Origin: an uncultured Bacteroidales bacterium
Lineage (GTDB): Bacteria > Bacteroidota > Bacteroidia > Bacteroidales > P3
Direction of reading: 5' to 3'
NCBI GenBank assembly: GCA_910586395.1
Contig: CAJUFX010000011.1
Coordinates: forward strand, 84,797-90,730
Length of the DNA: 5,934 nucleotides
The notes below the pieces were generated by a model that worked only from the letters and a program-made list of their open reading frames with translations, was not told the DNA's origin and did no database searches. Below, in pieces: positions 5,895 to 5,934 of this stretch; the stretch's first letter is position 1; every line of letters begins with the position of its first letter. Both the position numbers and the translations under genes were made by a program.

Positions 5895-5934
5895 AGTGTA
5901 ATTTATTGGAAATGAGCGTAGGTTAATTGCTCTT

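Larger units (their letters stand above)
5716..5934. other. Non-coding region upstream of cas9
   Basis: This 219-nt stretch carries the cas9 promoter, a - strand terminator, two promoter-like sites on the + strand and an inverted repeat, each listed separately. The longest + strand reading frame downstream of the best promoter is 15 codons (5879-5926, MKLRKECNLLEMSVG), starting essentially at the predicted transcript start with no ribosome binding site. I see no gene, tRNA or mobile-element end in it. Confidence 0.7.

Noticed and set aside
5879..5926. 15-codon open frame MKLRKECNLLEMSVG after the + strand promoter
   Set aside because: It is too short, would be leaderless, has no ribosome binding site and matches no known leader peptide.
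1..5934. csn2, cas4, a transposase or an anti-CRISPR gene
   Set aside because: All coding space is taken by cas9, cas1 and cas2, and no other reading frame carries recognisable motifs. No insertion-sequence ends or target-site duplications are seen.

Overview
The window holds a complete set of type II-C CRISPR-Cas protein genes. The host is most likely a member of the Bacteroidota (Bacteroidales-like). Three things suggest this: promoter boxes of the TAnnTTTG form typical of that phylum, a 47-nt repeat very close to the repeat I recall from Bacteroides fragilis II-C loci, and a long Cas9 (about 1,430 residues) of the Bacteroides kind. No csn2 or cas4 accompanies the three cas genes, which is the definition of subtype II-C.

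Layout, left to right. Positions 1-47 are one full CRISPR repeat; it is the end of an array that must lie to the left of the window. Directly after it, on the + strand, is a tracrRNA (about 37-156) with an antirepeat at 59-86, a small hairpin region, and a strong intrinsic terminator at 123-156. The repeat contains a Bacteroidota-type promoter (TTG at 2-4, 19-nt spacer, TAATTTTG at 24-31), so the last repeat itself probably drives the tracrRNA. The cas operon is on the - strand and converges on the tracrRNA: cas9 (5706-1423), an 11-nt gap, cas1 (1411-488), then cas2 (491-156), which overlaps cas1 by the four bases ATGA. The cas2 stop codon touches the U-tract of the tracrRNA terminator. To the right of cas9, 5716-5934 is non-coding. 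It carries the probable cas9 promoter, a - strand terminator that would insulate cas9 from anything further right, and a + strand promoter with a 9-bp inverted repeat that leads out of the window.

How it works together: Cas1 and Cas2 insert new spacers. The array is transcribed from repeat-embedded promoters into short crRNA precursors. The tracrRNA pairs with the 5' part of each repeat, and Cas9 uses the duplex to cut matching DNA with its HNH and RuvC sites, all of whose catalytic residues are present. The most unusual points are the repeat-driven tracrRNA, the possibility that read-through from the array makes a natural single-guide RNA, a second perfect 9-nt complementarity between the repeat end and the tracrRNA tail, and two internal duplications in Cas9.
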